From assembly GCA_036403035.1 (NCBI GenBank), contig DASWRT010000113.1, forward strand, positions 1 through 31,755: a DNA stretch of 31,755 nucleotides, in the 5' to 3' direction. Positions 15,599 to 22,998 of the stretch are shown in pieces. This stretch comes from DASWRT01 sp036403035. Its GTDB lineage: Bacteria > Pseudomonadota > Alphaproteobacteria > ATCC43930 > CGMCC-115725. Made by a program: the position numbers and the translations under genes. How positions within the stretch are numbered: the first letter of the stretch is position 1; each line of letters opens with the position of its first letter. The notes beneath the pieces are model-generated. The model saw only the letters and a list, made by a program, of their open reading frames with translations. It ran no database searches and was not told where the DNA came from.

Positions 15599-16000
15599 AT
15601 GGCGCGCGGTACTGGCACATTGAGGCGGAGCGGAAGAGGAGTTGCGATCCTCGTCGTCGAGGACAACCCGACGGTGCGGGCGACCGCCGTCGAGATGTTC
15701 CGCAGGATGGGGGCCGAGGTCTTCGACACCTACAACGGCCGCGATGCGCTCGCGATTCTTGAGGCGCATCCCGAGATCGCGCTCCTCTTCGCCGATGTCC
15801 GCATGCCGGGGATGACCGGCACCGAGCTGGCGGAGGCGGCGAAACGGCTGCGCCCGTCGCTGCGCATCGTCCTTACGTCGGGATATCTCGGCGAGGCGCC
15901 TGTGCCAGGCCTCCCTTTCGTGCCGAAGCCGTGGCGGGAGGAAGCGATCGCCGAGCTGATGCGCCAGGCTCAGCCTGGACCGGGCCGGCGCACGCACTGA
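15599..16000 (+). CDS. Single-domain response regulator (receiver only)
   Basis: A 133-residue protein made of one CheY-like receiver. The acidic pocket (Glu21-Asp22), phospho-acceptor Asp66 in LLFADVRMPGMTG, Thr93 in VLTSGY and Lys110 in FVPKPW are all present, so it should be phosphorylatable. There is no output domain and no histidine kinase gene nearby, so the partner is encoded elsewhere. The first 14 residues before VAILVVEDN are basic and probably disordered; the ATG is the only good in-frame start. The PKPW ending resembles receivers found with PAS/HWE or hybrid kinases. Confidence 0.9.
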   Translation: MARGTGTLRRSGRGVAILVVEDNPTVRATAVEMFRRMGAEVFDTYNGRDALAILEAHPEIALLFADVRMPGMTGTELAEAAKRLRPSLRIVLTSGYLGEAPVPGLPFVPKPWREEAIAELMRQAQPGPGRRTH

Positions 16001-16052
16001 CGGCGGCCGCGTCCGGCCCGGTTTCCGGACCGCTCCCACGTTCGGCACTCTT

Positions 16053-16118
16053 GACGACCGGTCGTCCGCAACCTCTTGCGGGACCGGGACATCGCCGCTC
16101 CAGGCGAGGAGAGCGGCG
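16053..16118. other. Palindromes in the gap after the receiver gene
   Basis: The 196-bp gap holds a perfect 14-bp palindrome GACGACCGGTCGTC (16053-16066) and an 8-bp stem (16093-16100 with 16111-16118) around a 10-nt loop. Neither has a U-tract. They could end the receiver transcript or bind a regulator of the next gene. Confidence 0.25.
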
Positions 16119-16196
16119 GCGCCGATCCGTTTGCGCGAAACCCGCTAGGGCGGTGAAACCCTTCGCCCGCGCTACCGTTGATCCGGCGAAGCAAAG

Positions 16197-17300
16197 ATGA
16201 AGGAGCGGTGGCGGAGCCGCTCCCGGCAGAACGGCGGCGGACAAGTGGCGGTTTCGAGAATAGAGAAGAGCCTCGCCCGTTTCCAGCGGGCCGCGCTCGT
16301 ACTATCGGGCGGCGGCGCGCTCGGCGCCTATCAGGCCGGCGCCTTTGCGGCGCTGGACGCTGTCGGGTTCGAGCCGACCATTGTTGCAGGCTGCGGCGTC
16401 GGCGCGATCAATGCGGCGATCATTGCCGGCAATGCGCCGCAGATGCGCGTGCCGCGGCTGCGTGCCTTCTGGAATCGGGTCGGCGAGGCGATCTCGGCCG
16501 GCGGCGGCGAGCCGCGCCCGCGCTGGTGGCGGACTCCCTGGGCGGTACGGCGCGGCTCGTCCGGCACAGCGGCCGAGGCCGGCCGCGCCGGCTGGATCGC
16601 GCCGTACCGGCTCAACGCGCTGCTTACCGAACTGGTCGATTTCGGACATATCAACGCCGGGGTGACGCGGCTGACGATCGCCTCGACGCACCTTGCGACC
16701 GGGGCTGACATCCTGTTCGACAACGATCGCTGCGTGCTCGGGCCCGAGCACGTGCTGGCCAGCCTGCCGCCATCGTCGCCGCGCAATCCGGTGGTGATCG
16801 ACGGCGAGCCCTACGGCGGCGAGGATCTGTACGCGTCGCTGCCGATGACGCAGCTCTTCGACGGCGCGCCGCCGGCCGATACGCTCTGCTTCGTCGTCGA
16901 CGGCTTCGACGCCGAGCCCGGCCGGCAGCGCGGCACCAGCCGGGCGCGCCAGGAAATCGCGGCGTTGCGCCGCCGCCACGATCTGCAACGGATGATCGGC
17001 GTGATCGGCGAGCGGCTTCCGCCCGAATGGCACGCCGAGCCGGATATCGCCGGCTGCCTCGCGCACGGCTCGCGCGCGACGATGACGCTCGTCCATCTCG
17101 TTCACGAGAGCGATCCCGCCGACCTCGTCCGCAAGCTGCGCGACTTCTCGCAGGCCGCCGTCCGGCCCCGCTGGCACGCCGGAGAGCGCGACGCCGCGGC
17201 GAGCCTCAACCGCGCCGCATGGCTGGCCCCGCCGCCGCGCCGAGTCGGCATCGTCGTGCACGAGATGCGCGGCGGCGGCGTGCCGACGACGGGCGCCTGA
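16197..17300 (+). CDS. Patatin-like (DUF3734) protein lacking the catalytic dyad
   Basis: A 367-residue soluble protein of the patatin/DUF3734 family. The oxyanion-hole motif is intact: LVLSGGGALGAYQAG (about 35-48). The nucleophile elbow, normally GxSxG, reads GCGVG, so Gly67 (codon GGC at 16395) replaces the catalytic Ser. The second dyad motif, normally DGEhYWDGG, reads IDGEPYGGED (201-210), so the catalytic Asp motif is also lost. The C-terminal half retains DUF3734 features: TSRARQEIAALRRRHDL, ATMTLVHLVHES and the tail around WHAGERDA. The frame is intact and codon use is normal, so this looks like a maintained pseudoenzyme rather than a decaying gene. ATG 16197 or GTG 16248 could be the start. 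Monocistronic, followed by a strong hairpin. Confidence 0.85.
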   Translation: MKERWRSRSRQNGGGQVAVSRIEKSLARFQRAALVLSGGGALGAYQAGAFAALDAVGFEPTIVAGCGVGAINAAIIAGNAPQMRVPRLRAFWNRVGEAISAGGGEPRPRWWRTPWAVRRGSSGTAAEAGRAGWIAPYRLNALLTELVDFGHINAGVTRLTIASTHLATGADILFDNDRCVLGPEHVLASLPPSSPRNPVVIDGEPYGGEDLYASLPMTQLFDGAPPADTLCFVVDGFDAEPGRQRGTSRARQEIAALRRRHDLQRMIGVIGERLPPEWHAEPDIAGCLAHGSRATMTLVHLVHESDPADLVRKLRDFSQAAVRPRWHAGERDAAASLNRAAWLAPPPRRVGIVVHEMRGGGVPTTGA

Positions 17301-17327
17301 AACGGAATCGAGGCGCAAGTAATATCA

Positions 17328-17356
17328 ACGGCCGCTGAGCTTGGCTCAGCGGCCGT
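17328..17356 (+). terminator. 13-bp perfect hairpin after the patatin-like gene
   Basis: ACGGCCGCTGAGC (17328-17340) pairs perfectly with its complement at 17344-17356 across the 3-nt loop TTG. It lies 28 bp past the stop codon. The U-tract is poor (GGTTAAG follows), but stem strength and position fit a transcript end, possibly shared with the convergent gene that ends at 17522. Confidence 0.6.
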
Positions 17357-17521
17357 CGGTTAAGCTCGTTCGCCATCGGTCGACAAACGGGGCGGCGGTG
17401 TAGAAGCGAATAGTGTCGGCCGGGATCGGTGCTCGCCCGCGCATCGACGGGCGTGCGGTGCGGAACCGGGCCGGGCCGGCGCGCTGCTCCCCCGACCGGT
17501 CCTGCCGGCTCGCGTCTCGAC

Positions 17522-17851
17522 TCAATCCTGGTCGATCAGCCCTTCCTCCTTGCCGGGAATGCGCTCCGAGTAGCTGCCGGGGAACTGTTCGGCGAGCCAC
17601 AGCGCGTTGGTATCCGAGACGCCGTGCCAGATCACGTCGGTCATCGCGGTCTTCGCGATCACGACGCGGTCGCGGGTGCCCAGCAACGGCTGCATGGCGT
17701 TGAGGATCTGGTCGCAGTTGATGAGGCTGTCGACGAACCAGACGCCGGACATCGGCCGGGTCCAGCTCTCGAAATTCTGCTCGACCCAGCGCTCGACCGC
17801 CGGACTGCTGCGGGCCGGATCTTCGAGCGCGACCGTAATTACATAGATCAT
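17522..17851 (-). CDS. Small protein of unknown function (109 aa)
   Basis: A 109-residue protein with an MIYVITVAL first strand and central segments MSGVWFVDSLINCDQIL and RDRVVIAKTAMTDVIWHG. The pattern (short strand, helix with W, xGVWFVxS strand, helix, DxVVIxK strand) resembles the ferredoxin-like fold of the Cas2/SinR-like small proteins, but no Cas gene or repeat array is near and I cannot name the family with confidence. AGGA lies a suitable distance before the ATG at 17851. It is transcribed alone, convergent with the patatin-like gene and divergent from the metallopeptidase-like gene. The composition is less Arg/Ala-rich than shadow frames, supporting a real gene. Confidence 0.7.
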   Translation of the reverse strand: MIYVITVALEDPARSSPAVERWVEQNFESWTRPMSGVWFVDSLINCDQILNAMQPLLGTRDRVVIAKTAMTDVIWHGVSDTNALWLAEQFPGSYSERIPGKEEGLIDQD

Positions 17852-18020
17852 TGCGGATTCCTGCAGGAAGAAGCTGCGCCTGTCCTTTGTCGCAAACAGG
17901 GCAGGAGAGGGGCCGTTCCGCGCAACGCAGGGTCACGCCGCCCCTAAAGGGTCAACTGTTTCTTAACCGCATCAACCGCAGACTTCGCCCGCTAGGAGTA
18001 CGTCGGACGGGATCGAAGAC

Positions 18021-18614
18021 ATGCGGTCGATGGCGAGAACCTTGGTAGAGACGGATGACCGTGGCGGTTTCGCCGCGGTTGTTCCAGCCGGTTCCGTCGC
18101 CGGATGGAGCGAACCGGTCCGGCTGCCGGCGATCGTCGCCGAAGCGCGCCGTTTCCGGTCCGGCCCGGCGGACTTGCGTGCCGCCCTCTGCCGCTGGGAA
18201 GACGACCTGTTCAGCGAGTTTCCGGCCGGCCACGAGCTGATCGCGCGCGGCGAAGCGGAGGCGATGATCGCCGCGATCTTCCGCGCCGTCGCGCGGCCTG
18301 TGCCGGCGCTGCGCCTCGTACCCGGTTTCGACGACCCGCGTATCGGCGGTTTCGCCGACGTCGCGAATCACCTGATCGCGATCGAGACCGGTTTCCTCTA
18401 CCGCTTTCTCGTGCTGCACGAGTGCGCGCATCTGCTGGTGCCCGAGGATCGGCTGCACGGCGACACGTTCCTCCACGTGCTGACGCATCTCTACCGGCAT
18501 TTCATCGGCATCCCCGAGATGCCGGTGCGGCGCCTGCTGCGTGCGCACGGTCTTCCGGCGCCGGCATTTCCCGCAGGGGTCTGCACCATCCACGGTGCTT
18601 CCGCTGCGGCCTGA
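18021..18614 (+). CDS. Putative small zinc metallopeptidase (HExxH)
   Basis: A 197-residue protein with no signal peptide. The segment LHECAHLLVPEDRLHGDTF contains HExxH (His133, Glu134, His137) and, eight residues on, a third potential zinc ligand His146 followed by Gly, as in small zincin-like families with HExxH...HG. The strand LIAIETGFLYRFLVLHE ahead of it fits the edge strand of a zincin fold. The first 50 residues look unstructured. The start may be ATG 18021 or 18030; neither has a strong ribosome site. It is divergent from the 109-aa gene (170-bp shared promoter region). Substrate unknown; zinc binding is inferred from the motif. Confidence 0.7.
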   Translation: MRSMARTLVETDDRGGFAAVVPAGSVAGWSEPVRLPAIVAEARRFRSGPADLRAALCRWEDDLFSEFPAGHELIARGEAEAMIAAIFRAVARPVPALRLVPGFDDPRIGGFADVANHLIAIETGFLYRFLVLHECAHLLVPEDRLHGDTFLHVLTHLYRHFIGIPEMPVRRLLRAHGLPAPAFPAGVCTIHGASAAA

Positions 18615-19002
18615 CGGCGCCGGCGCGGTGCGGCCTGTCCGCGATCCGCCCGCCCCGATAAGTCATTCGCCCTGTTTCGTTGCATTTTGGAGCATCGAGA
18701 CTGTCTCGATAGTGTCTGGCCGCACGTCCCGAATTCAGGCACAATAGTTTCACTTGACATCCGTTCCGTCATTTTATTACACGGAGCTACCGATATTTTT
18801 TGGAAGGTTTCCTAATTGCACCACATAAAAGTTAGTTTCTTGCGAAATCTCTATCCCGGCTTCCGAAAATCTCCTCGTGCGGGATTGTCCGCATGGCTTT
18901 GAACGTTGTCCTAATAGCCGAAGCGGTCGAGGCTCGATGAACCGATTGGTAATCATCGGCGGCGTACGACTCCGGCGGTGTGGCGCGACGATCTGAGGGA
19001 CC
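18615..19002. promoter_or_regulatory. 388-bp A/T-richer gap upstream of phaZ
   Basis: I find no gene here. The middle (about 18660-18960) is markedly lower in GC than the rest of the window. It holds a 7-bp hairpin ATCGAGA-CTG-TCTCGAT (18694-18710), TTGACA at 18754-18759 followed 15 bp later by TATTAC (18775-18780) as a possible sigma-70 promoter, and AGG-N10-GCA (18805-18820, with TTGCA) as a weak sigma-54-like match. The length and composition suggest regulated phaZ expression or an undetected small RNA. Confidence 0.35.
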
Positions 19003-20220
19003 ATGCTCTACCAAGCTTACCAAGCTCATAGCGACGTGCTCACTCCGATCCGACTGATGGCGCACGCAGCCCGCGGATTCCTCACGCAGCCCTGGCCGTT
19101 GATCGGCGACCACCCGGTCGTGCGCGGCGCGGCGGCGGCCTGTGAACTGGTTTCGCGCGCCGGCATGTCGCATTCCCGCCCCGACTTCGGAATCGCGGAA
19201 ACGCGAGTCGGCGACCGGTTGGCGCGGATCACAGAGGAGGCGGTCGCCCGGCACCCGTTCTGCACGCTGCTGCACTTCGCCAAGGACATCCCGGTCGAGC
19301 AGCCGCGCGTGCTCATCGTCGCGCCGATGTCCGGCCATTTCGCGACGCTGTTGCGCGGCACGGTCGAGGCGATGCTGCCCGATCACGACGTCTACATCAC
19401 CGACTGGGTCAACGCCCGCAACGTCCCGCTCTTCTACGGCCGGTTCGACCTCGACGACTTCATCGATCTCGTGGCCGATTTCGTGCATTTGCTCGGGCCG
19501 GGCTGTCATGTCGTCGCAGTCTGCCAGCCGGCGGTTCCGGTCATGGCCGCGGTGTCGCTGATGGCGGCGTCCGGCGATCCGGCGCAGCCGGCGACGATGA
19601 CGCTGATGGGCGGACCGATCGATACGCGGCGAAACCCGACGCAGGTGAACCAGCTCGCGACCTCGCGGCCGATCGAATGGTTCGAGCGCAACGTGATCGA
19701 GGCCGTGCCGTCGCGCTATCCCGGCGCGTTCCGCCGCGTCTATCCGGGCTTCCTGCAGCTCGCTGGGTTCATGACGATGAACCTCGACCGTCACGTCTCG
19801 GCCCATTTCGACCTGTTCAAGCATCTCGTCCGCGGCGACGGCGACAGTGCGGAGGCGACCCGCGTCTTCTACGACGAGTACATGTCGGTGATGGACCTCC
19901 CGGCCGACTTCTACCTGCAGACCATCAAGCGCGTGTTCCAGGACTTCGCCCTGCCGCACGGCACGCTCGAGTCGCGTGGGCGGCCGGTCGAGCCGCGCGC
20001 GATCGAGAAGACGGCGCTGATGACGATCGAGGGCGAGAAGGACGACATCTGCGCCGTCGGCCAGACCTTGGCGGCGCACGAGCTGTGCACCGGTATTCCG
20101 AAGTCGCGGCGGGCTCACCACCTTCAGCCGCACGTCGGCCATTACGGCGTGTTCAACGGCCGCCGCTGGCGCACGGAGATCTATCCGAAGCTGCGTGACT
20201 TCATCCGCGCGAACGGGTGA
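19003..20220 (+). CDS. phaZ: Intracellular polyhydroxyalkanoate depolymerase
   Basis: A 405-residue alpha/beta-hydrolase that mobilises stored polyhydroxybutyrate granules in the cytoplasm. The nucleophile motif is HVVAVCQPAVP with Cys174 in place of the usual Ser, which is characteristic of the intracellular PhaZ family. The acid (Asp in EGEKDDIC, about 350) and the His (HVGHYGVFNG, about 387) complete the triad. The YITDWVNARNVPLFYGRFDLDD segment (about 148-170) and the C-terminal KLRDFI are also family hallmarks, and length matches. There is no signal peptide. CTGAGGGACC before ATG 19003 supports the start. The next gene on the same strand begins 62 bp later. Confidence 0.93.
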   Translation: MLYQAYQAHSDVLTPIRLMAHAARGFLTQPWPLIGDHPVVRGAAAACELVSRAGMSHSRPDFGIAETRVGDRLARITEEAVARHPFCTLLHFAKDIPVEQPRVLIVAPMSGHFATLLRGTVEAMLPDHDVYITDWVNARNVPLFYGRFDLDDFIDLVADFVHLLGPGCHVVAVCQPAVPVMAAVSLMAASGDPAQPATMTLMGGPIDTRRNPTQVNQLATSRPIEWFERNVIEAVPSRYPGAFRRVYPGFLQLAGFMTMNLDRHVSAHFDLFKHLVRGDGDSAEATRVFYDEYMSVMDLPADFYLQTIKRVFQDFALPHGTLESRGRPVEPRAIEKTALMTIEGEKDDICAVGQTLAAHELCTGIPKSRRAHHLQPHVGHYGVFNGRRWRTEIYPKLRDFIRANG

Positions 20221-20282
20221 AATAGCGTCTCCGTCCGGGCCGGTAAAGAGTCCGGCAGAATTCCGGGCCAGGAGACGCCTGA

Positions 20283-21221
20283 ATGGTTGCACGCTCGAAC
20301 AAGGTCATCATCACTTGTGCGGTCACGGGGTCGATTCATACCCCGACGATGACCCCGCACCTGCCGCTCACCCCGGACGAGATCGCGGAGCAGGCCATCG
20401 GCGCAGCCGAGGCCGGCGCCGCGATCCTGCATCTGCATGCCCGCGACCCGAAGGACGGACGGCCGACGCCCGATCCCGCGGTGTTCATGCAGTTCCTGCC
20501 CCGCATCAAGCAGGCGACCGACGCCGTCGTGAACATCACGACCGGCGGCGGCCACAACATGACCGTGCAGGAACGGCTGGCGGCGCCGCTCAAGGCGAAG
20601 CCGGAGATGTGCTCGCTCAACATGGGCTCGATGAATTTCGGGCTCTTTCCGATGCTCTCCAAGTACAAGCAGTGGAAGCACGACTGGGAGCCGCAGTATC
20701 TCGAAAACTCGCGCGACTTCATTTTCCGCAACACCTTCAAGGACATCGAGTACATCCTGAAGGAGCTGGGCGAGGGCTGCGGCACGAAGTTTGAGTTCGA
20801 GTGCTACGACGTCGGCCACCTCTACAGCCTGGCGCATTTCCTGGAGCGCGGCCTGGTCAAGCCGCCGCTCTTCGTCCAGACGATCTTCGGCATCCTCGGC
20901 GGCATCGGCGCCGACCCGGAGAACCTCGCGCACATGAAGCGGATCGCCGACAAGCTGTTCGGCGACCAGTACGCGTGGTCGATCCTCGCCGCCGGACGCC
21001 ATCAGCTCCCGCTCTGCACAATGGGCGCGGTCATGGGCGGCAACGTCCGCGTCGGGCTTGAGGACTCGATCTATATCGGCAAGGGGAAGCTCGCCGAGAA
21101 CAACGCGGCCCAGGTCGCCCGCATCCGCACGATCCTGGAGAACCTGTCGCTGGAGATCGCGACGCCGAAGGAAGCCCGCGACATCCTCGCCCTCAAGGGC
21201 GGCGATCAGGTCGCTTTCTGA
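20283..21221 (+). CDS. Beta-keto acid cleavage enzyme (BKACE, DUF849 family)
   Basis: A 312-residue TIM-barrel enzyme. The family condenses a beta-keto acid with acetyl-CoA to give acetoacetate and a new acyl-CoA; the founding member acts on 3-keto-5-aminohexanoate in lysine fermentation. The Zn ligands His50 and His52 lie in AAILHLHARDPKDG. Other markers are NITTGGGHNMTVQER, SLNMGSMNFG and the late GNVRVGLEDSIYIGKGKLA. AGGAG precedes ATG 20283 at a good distance. The actual keto acid cannot be read from sequence; DUF849 members differ widely. Its place beside PhaZ and a CoA-transferase cluster fits acyl-CoA catabolism, where acetoacetate is a common product. Confidence 0.92.
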   Translation: MVARSNKVIITCAVTGSIHTPTMTPHLPLTPDEIAEQAIGAAEAGAAILHLHARDPKDGRPTPDPAVFMQFLPRIKQATDAVVNITTGGGHNMTVQERLAAPLKAKPEMCSLNMGSMNFGLFPMLSKYKQWKHDWEPQYLENSRDFIFRNTFKDIEYILKELGEGCGTKFEFECYDVGHLYSLAHFLERGLVKPPLFVQTIFGILGGIGADPENLAHMKRIADKLFGDQYAWSILAAGRHQLPLCTMGAVMGGNVRVGLEDSIYIGKGKLAENNAAQVARIRTILENLSLEIATPKEARDILALKGGDQVAF

Positions 21222-21251
21222 CCGGCCGCGGCGATACGCTTTGAAATTCCT

Positions 21252-21280
21252 CTCTCCCGGCTGCATGCTTGCCGGGAGAG
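21252..21280. terminator. Hairpin between convergent BKACE and thioesterase genes
   Basis: CTCTCCCGGC (21252-21261) pairs perfectly with GCCGGGAGAG (21271-21280) around a 9-nt loop. It sits in the 69-bp gap between two convergent stop codons; on the minus strand the stem is followed by GAGGAATTTC and on the plus strand by a G-run. It is a plausible bidirectional terminator, related in look to the REP-like palindromes elsewhere. Confidence 0.5.
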
Positions 21281-21290
21281 GGGGGCCGGT

Positions 21291-21746
21291 TCAGCCGCCG
21301 CCCAGCTGGAACTCCGCCAGCCGGTCGCGCAGCTCCTGCGGCAGGGCCACGGAGCGGCGGGTCTCGTGGCTGATCAGCACGAGGACGCTGTTCGCCGTCC
21401 CGACGCACCGCCCGCCCTCGAACAATCCCTGGCCGACATTGAACGAGTTGCGGCCGATCGACAGGATGCCGGTGCCGATGTCGACCGTGCCGGGGTAATG
21501 CAGCTCGGCGCGGAAATCGAGTTCGAGGCGGGCGATCACGAAGTCGTTCCCCGGCGGGGCCAGCGGCCGTTCCGGGTTGTAGAGCAGGCTGACGCGGCCG
21601 GTTTCCAAGAGCGTCGCGAACACCGCATTGTTGACGTGGCCGAGCTTGTCGGTGTCGGCGAAGCGCAGCTTGTCGTGCGTCCACGCCTTGAACGACTCCC
21701 GCGCGGTAAGGCGTGGGGGGCGGGCCGGCGGCGTCGTCTCGGTCAT
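21291..21746 (-). CDS. Acyl-CoA thioesterase, 4-hydroxybenzoyl-CoA thioesterase-type hotdog
   Basis: A 151-residue cytosolic thioesterase that hydrolyses an acyl-CoA. The catalytic loop RFADTDKLGHVNN (residues 29-40, Asp33) and the following LLETGR helix are the 4HBT signature. The ARLELDFRAELHYPGTVDIGT strand pair is the hotdog sheet. GGAGGAAGG precedes ATG 21746. It lies 28 bp downstream of the CaiB-type gene on the same strand and is the last gene of that leftward run. The substrate may be an intermediate of the neighbouring CoA pathway or a general housekeeping acyl-CoA. Confidence 0.9.
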   Translation of the reverse strand: MTETTPPARPPRLTARESFKAWTHDKLRFADTDKLGHVNNAVFATLLETGRVSLLYNPERPLAPPGNDFVIARLELDFRAELHYPGTVDIGTGILSIGRNSFNVGQGLFEGGRCVGTANSVLVLISHETRRSVALPQELRDRLAEFQLGGG

Positions 21747-21774
21747 CCTTCCTCCGCTGCTCTGTCAGGCATTC

Positions 21775-22998
21775 TTACTCGGCCGCCTTGCGCGGCGCCG
21801 GCGCGTCGAACGCGATCCCGGCCGCCGCCAGCGCGTCGATCTCGGCGTCGCTGTAGCCCGCCTCGCGCAGCACGTCGCGCGTCGACTCGCCGAAAGCCGG
21901 CGGCAGGCGGCGGACGCCGCCCGGCGTGCGCGACAGCTTCACGGGCGTGCCGGTGCCGCGATAGTCGCCGCGCTCGACGACCATCTCGCGATGCCGCGTG
22001 TGCGGGTGCGCCACCACGTCCGGCACGGTCAGCACCGGTCCGCACGGCACGCCGGCGCTGAGCAGGCGGGTCGAGAGATCCTCGCCGTCGATCGTTGCGA
22101 GCGCCTCCACCAGCACCGACGTCAGCGCGTTCCGATTCTGGACGCGGTCGCCGTTGGTCCGGAAGCGCGGGTCGTCCACCAGTTCCGGCCGGCCGATCTC
22201 GGCGCAGAAGCGCTGGAATTGCCGGTCGTTGCCGATGCCGACGAAGATCGGCTTCGTCCGGGTCGGGTACTGGTTGTAGGGGCTGACGTTGGAGTGCGCG
22301 TTCCCCGTCCGCTGCGGCGGCTTGCCGGAGAGGAAGAAGTTCGCGAGATGCGGGTGCTGGAGCGCCACCGCGCTGTCGTACAGCGTCGCCTCGACGAACT
22401 GGCCCTTGCCCGACCGTCCGCGCTCGATCAGCGCCATCAGGATCGCGATGCACGCGTTCATGCCGGTCGCGAGGTCGACCACCGGCACGCCGACGCGAAC
22501 CGGCGCGCCGTCGGGCTCGCCGTTGACGCTCATCAGCCCGGCCATCCCCTGCACGACCGCGTCGTAGCCGGGGAAACCGCCCAGCGGCCCGTCGGCGCCG
22601 AAGCCGGAGACGCGGCAATGGATGAGCCGCGGAAAGCGCTCCTTCAGCACCTCCTCGTAGCCCATGCCCCAGCGCTCCAGCGTGCCGGTTTTGAAGTTCT
22701 CGATCAGCACGTCTGCGTCGGCGAGCAAGCGGAACAGCACCTCGCGGCCCTGCGGCTTCGACAGGTCGAGCGCGACGCCGCGCTTGTTGCGGTTAACGCC
22801 GAGGAAGTACGACGCCGTGCCGTCCTTGAACGGCGGCCCCCAGGTGCGCGTCTCGTCGCCCTGCGGCGGCTCGACCTTGATGATGTCGGCGCCGTGGTCG
22901 CCGAGCATCTGGGTGCAGTACGGACCGCCCAGCACGCGCGTGAGGTCCACCACCTTGATCCCGGCCAGCGCGCCGGCGCCTTTGCTCTGTTCCGTCAT
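21775..22998 (-). CDS. Class III CoA-transferase (CaiB/BaiF family)
   Basis: A 407-residue enzyme that moves CoA between carboxylic acids through an aspartyl-CoA anhydride/thioester. The catalytic Asp175 is in GVPVVDLATGM. The N-terminus GIKVVDLTRVLGGPYCTQMLGDHGAD and the GADIIKVE strand are family markers, as are VNRNKRGVALDLS and SGFGADGPL. The length is normal. ATG 22998 overlaps the upstream gene's stop by 4 bp (ATGA), so translation is probably coupled. Family members act on formate/oxalate, carnitine, bile acids, 2-methylacyl-CoA (racemase) and aromatic acids; the sequence alone does not decide. Confidence 0.93.
   Translation of the reverse strand: MTEQSKGAGALAGIKVVDLTRVLGGPYCTQMLGDHGADIIKVEPPQGDETRTWGPPFKDGTASYFLGVNRNKRGVALDLSKPQGREVLFRLLADADVLIENFKTGTLERWGMGYEEVLKERFPRLIHCRVSGFGADGPLGGFPGYDAVVQGMAGLMSVNGEPDGAPVRVGVPVVDLATGMNACIAILMALIERGRSGKGQFVEATLYDSAVALQHPHLANFFLSGKPPQRTGNAHSNVSPYNQYPTRTKPIFVGIGNDRQFQRFCAEIGRPELVDDPRFRTNGDRVQNRNALTSVLVEALATIDGEDLSTRLLSAGVPCGPVLTVPDVVAHPHTRHREMVVERGDYRGTGTPVKLSRTPGGVRRLPPAFGESTRDVLREAGYSDAEIDALAAAGIAFDAPAPRKAAE

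Noticed and set aside
17522..17851. CRISPR-associated Cas2
   Set aside because: No repeat array, Cas1 or other Cas gene in the window; only a loose fold-level resemblance.
18801..18820. Sigma-54 promoter upstream of phaZ
   Set aside because: GG-N10-GC spacing is met and TTGCA is present, but the -24 box is AGGTTTC rather than TGGCACG and it lies about 180 bp from the start codon; not strong enough to call.
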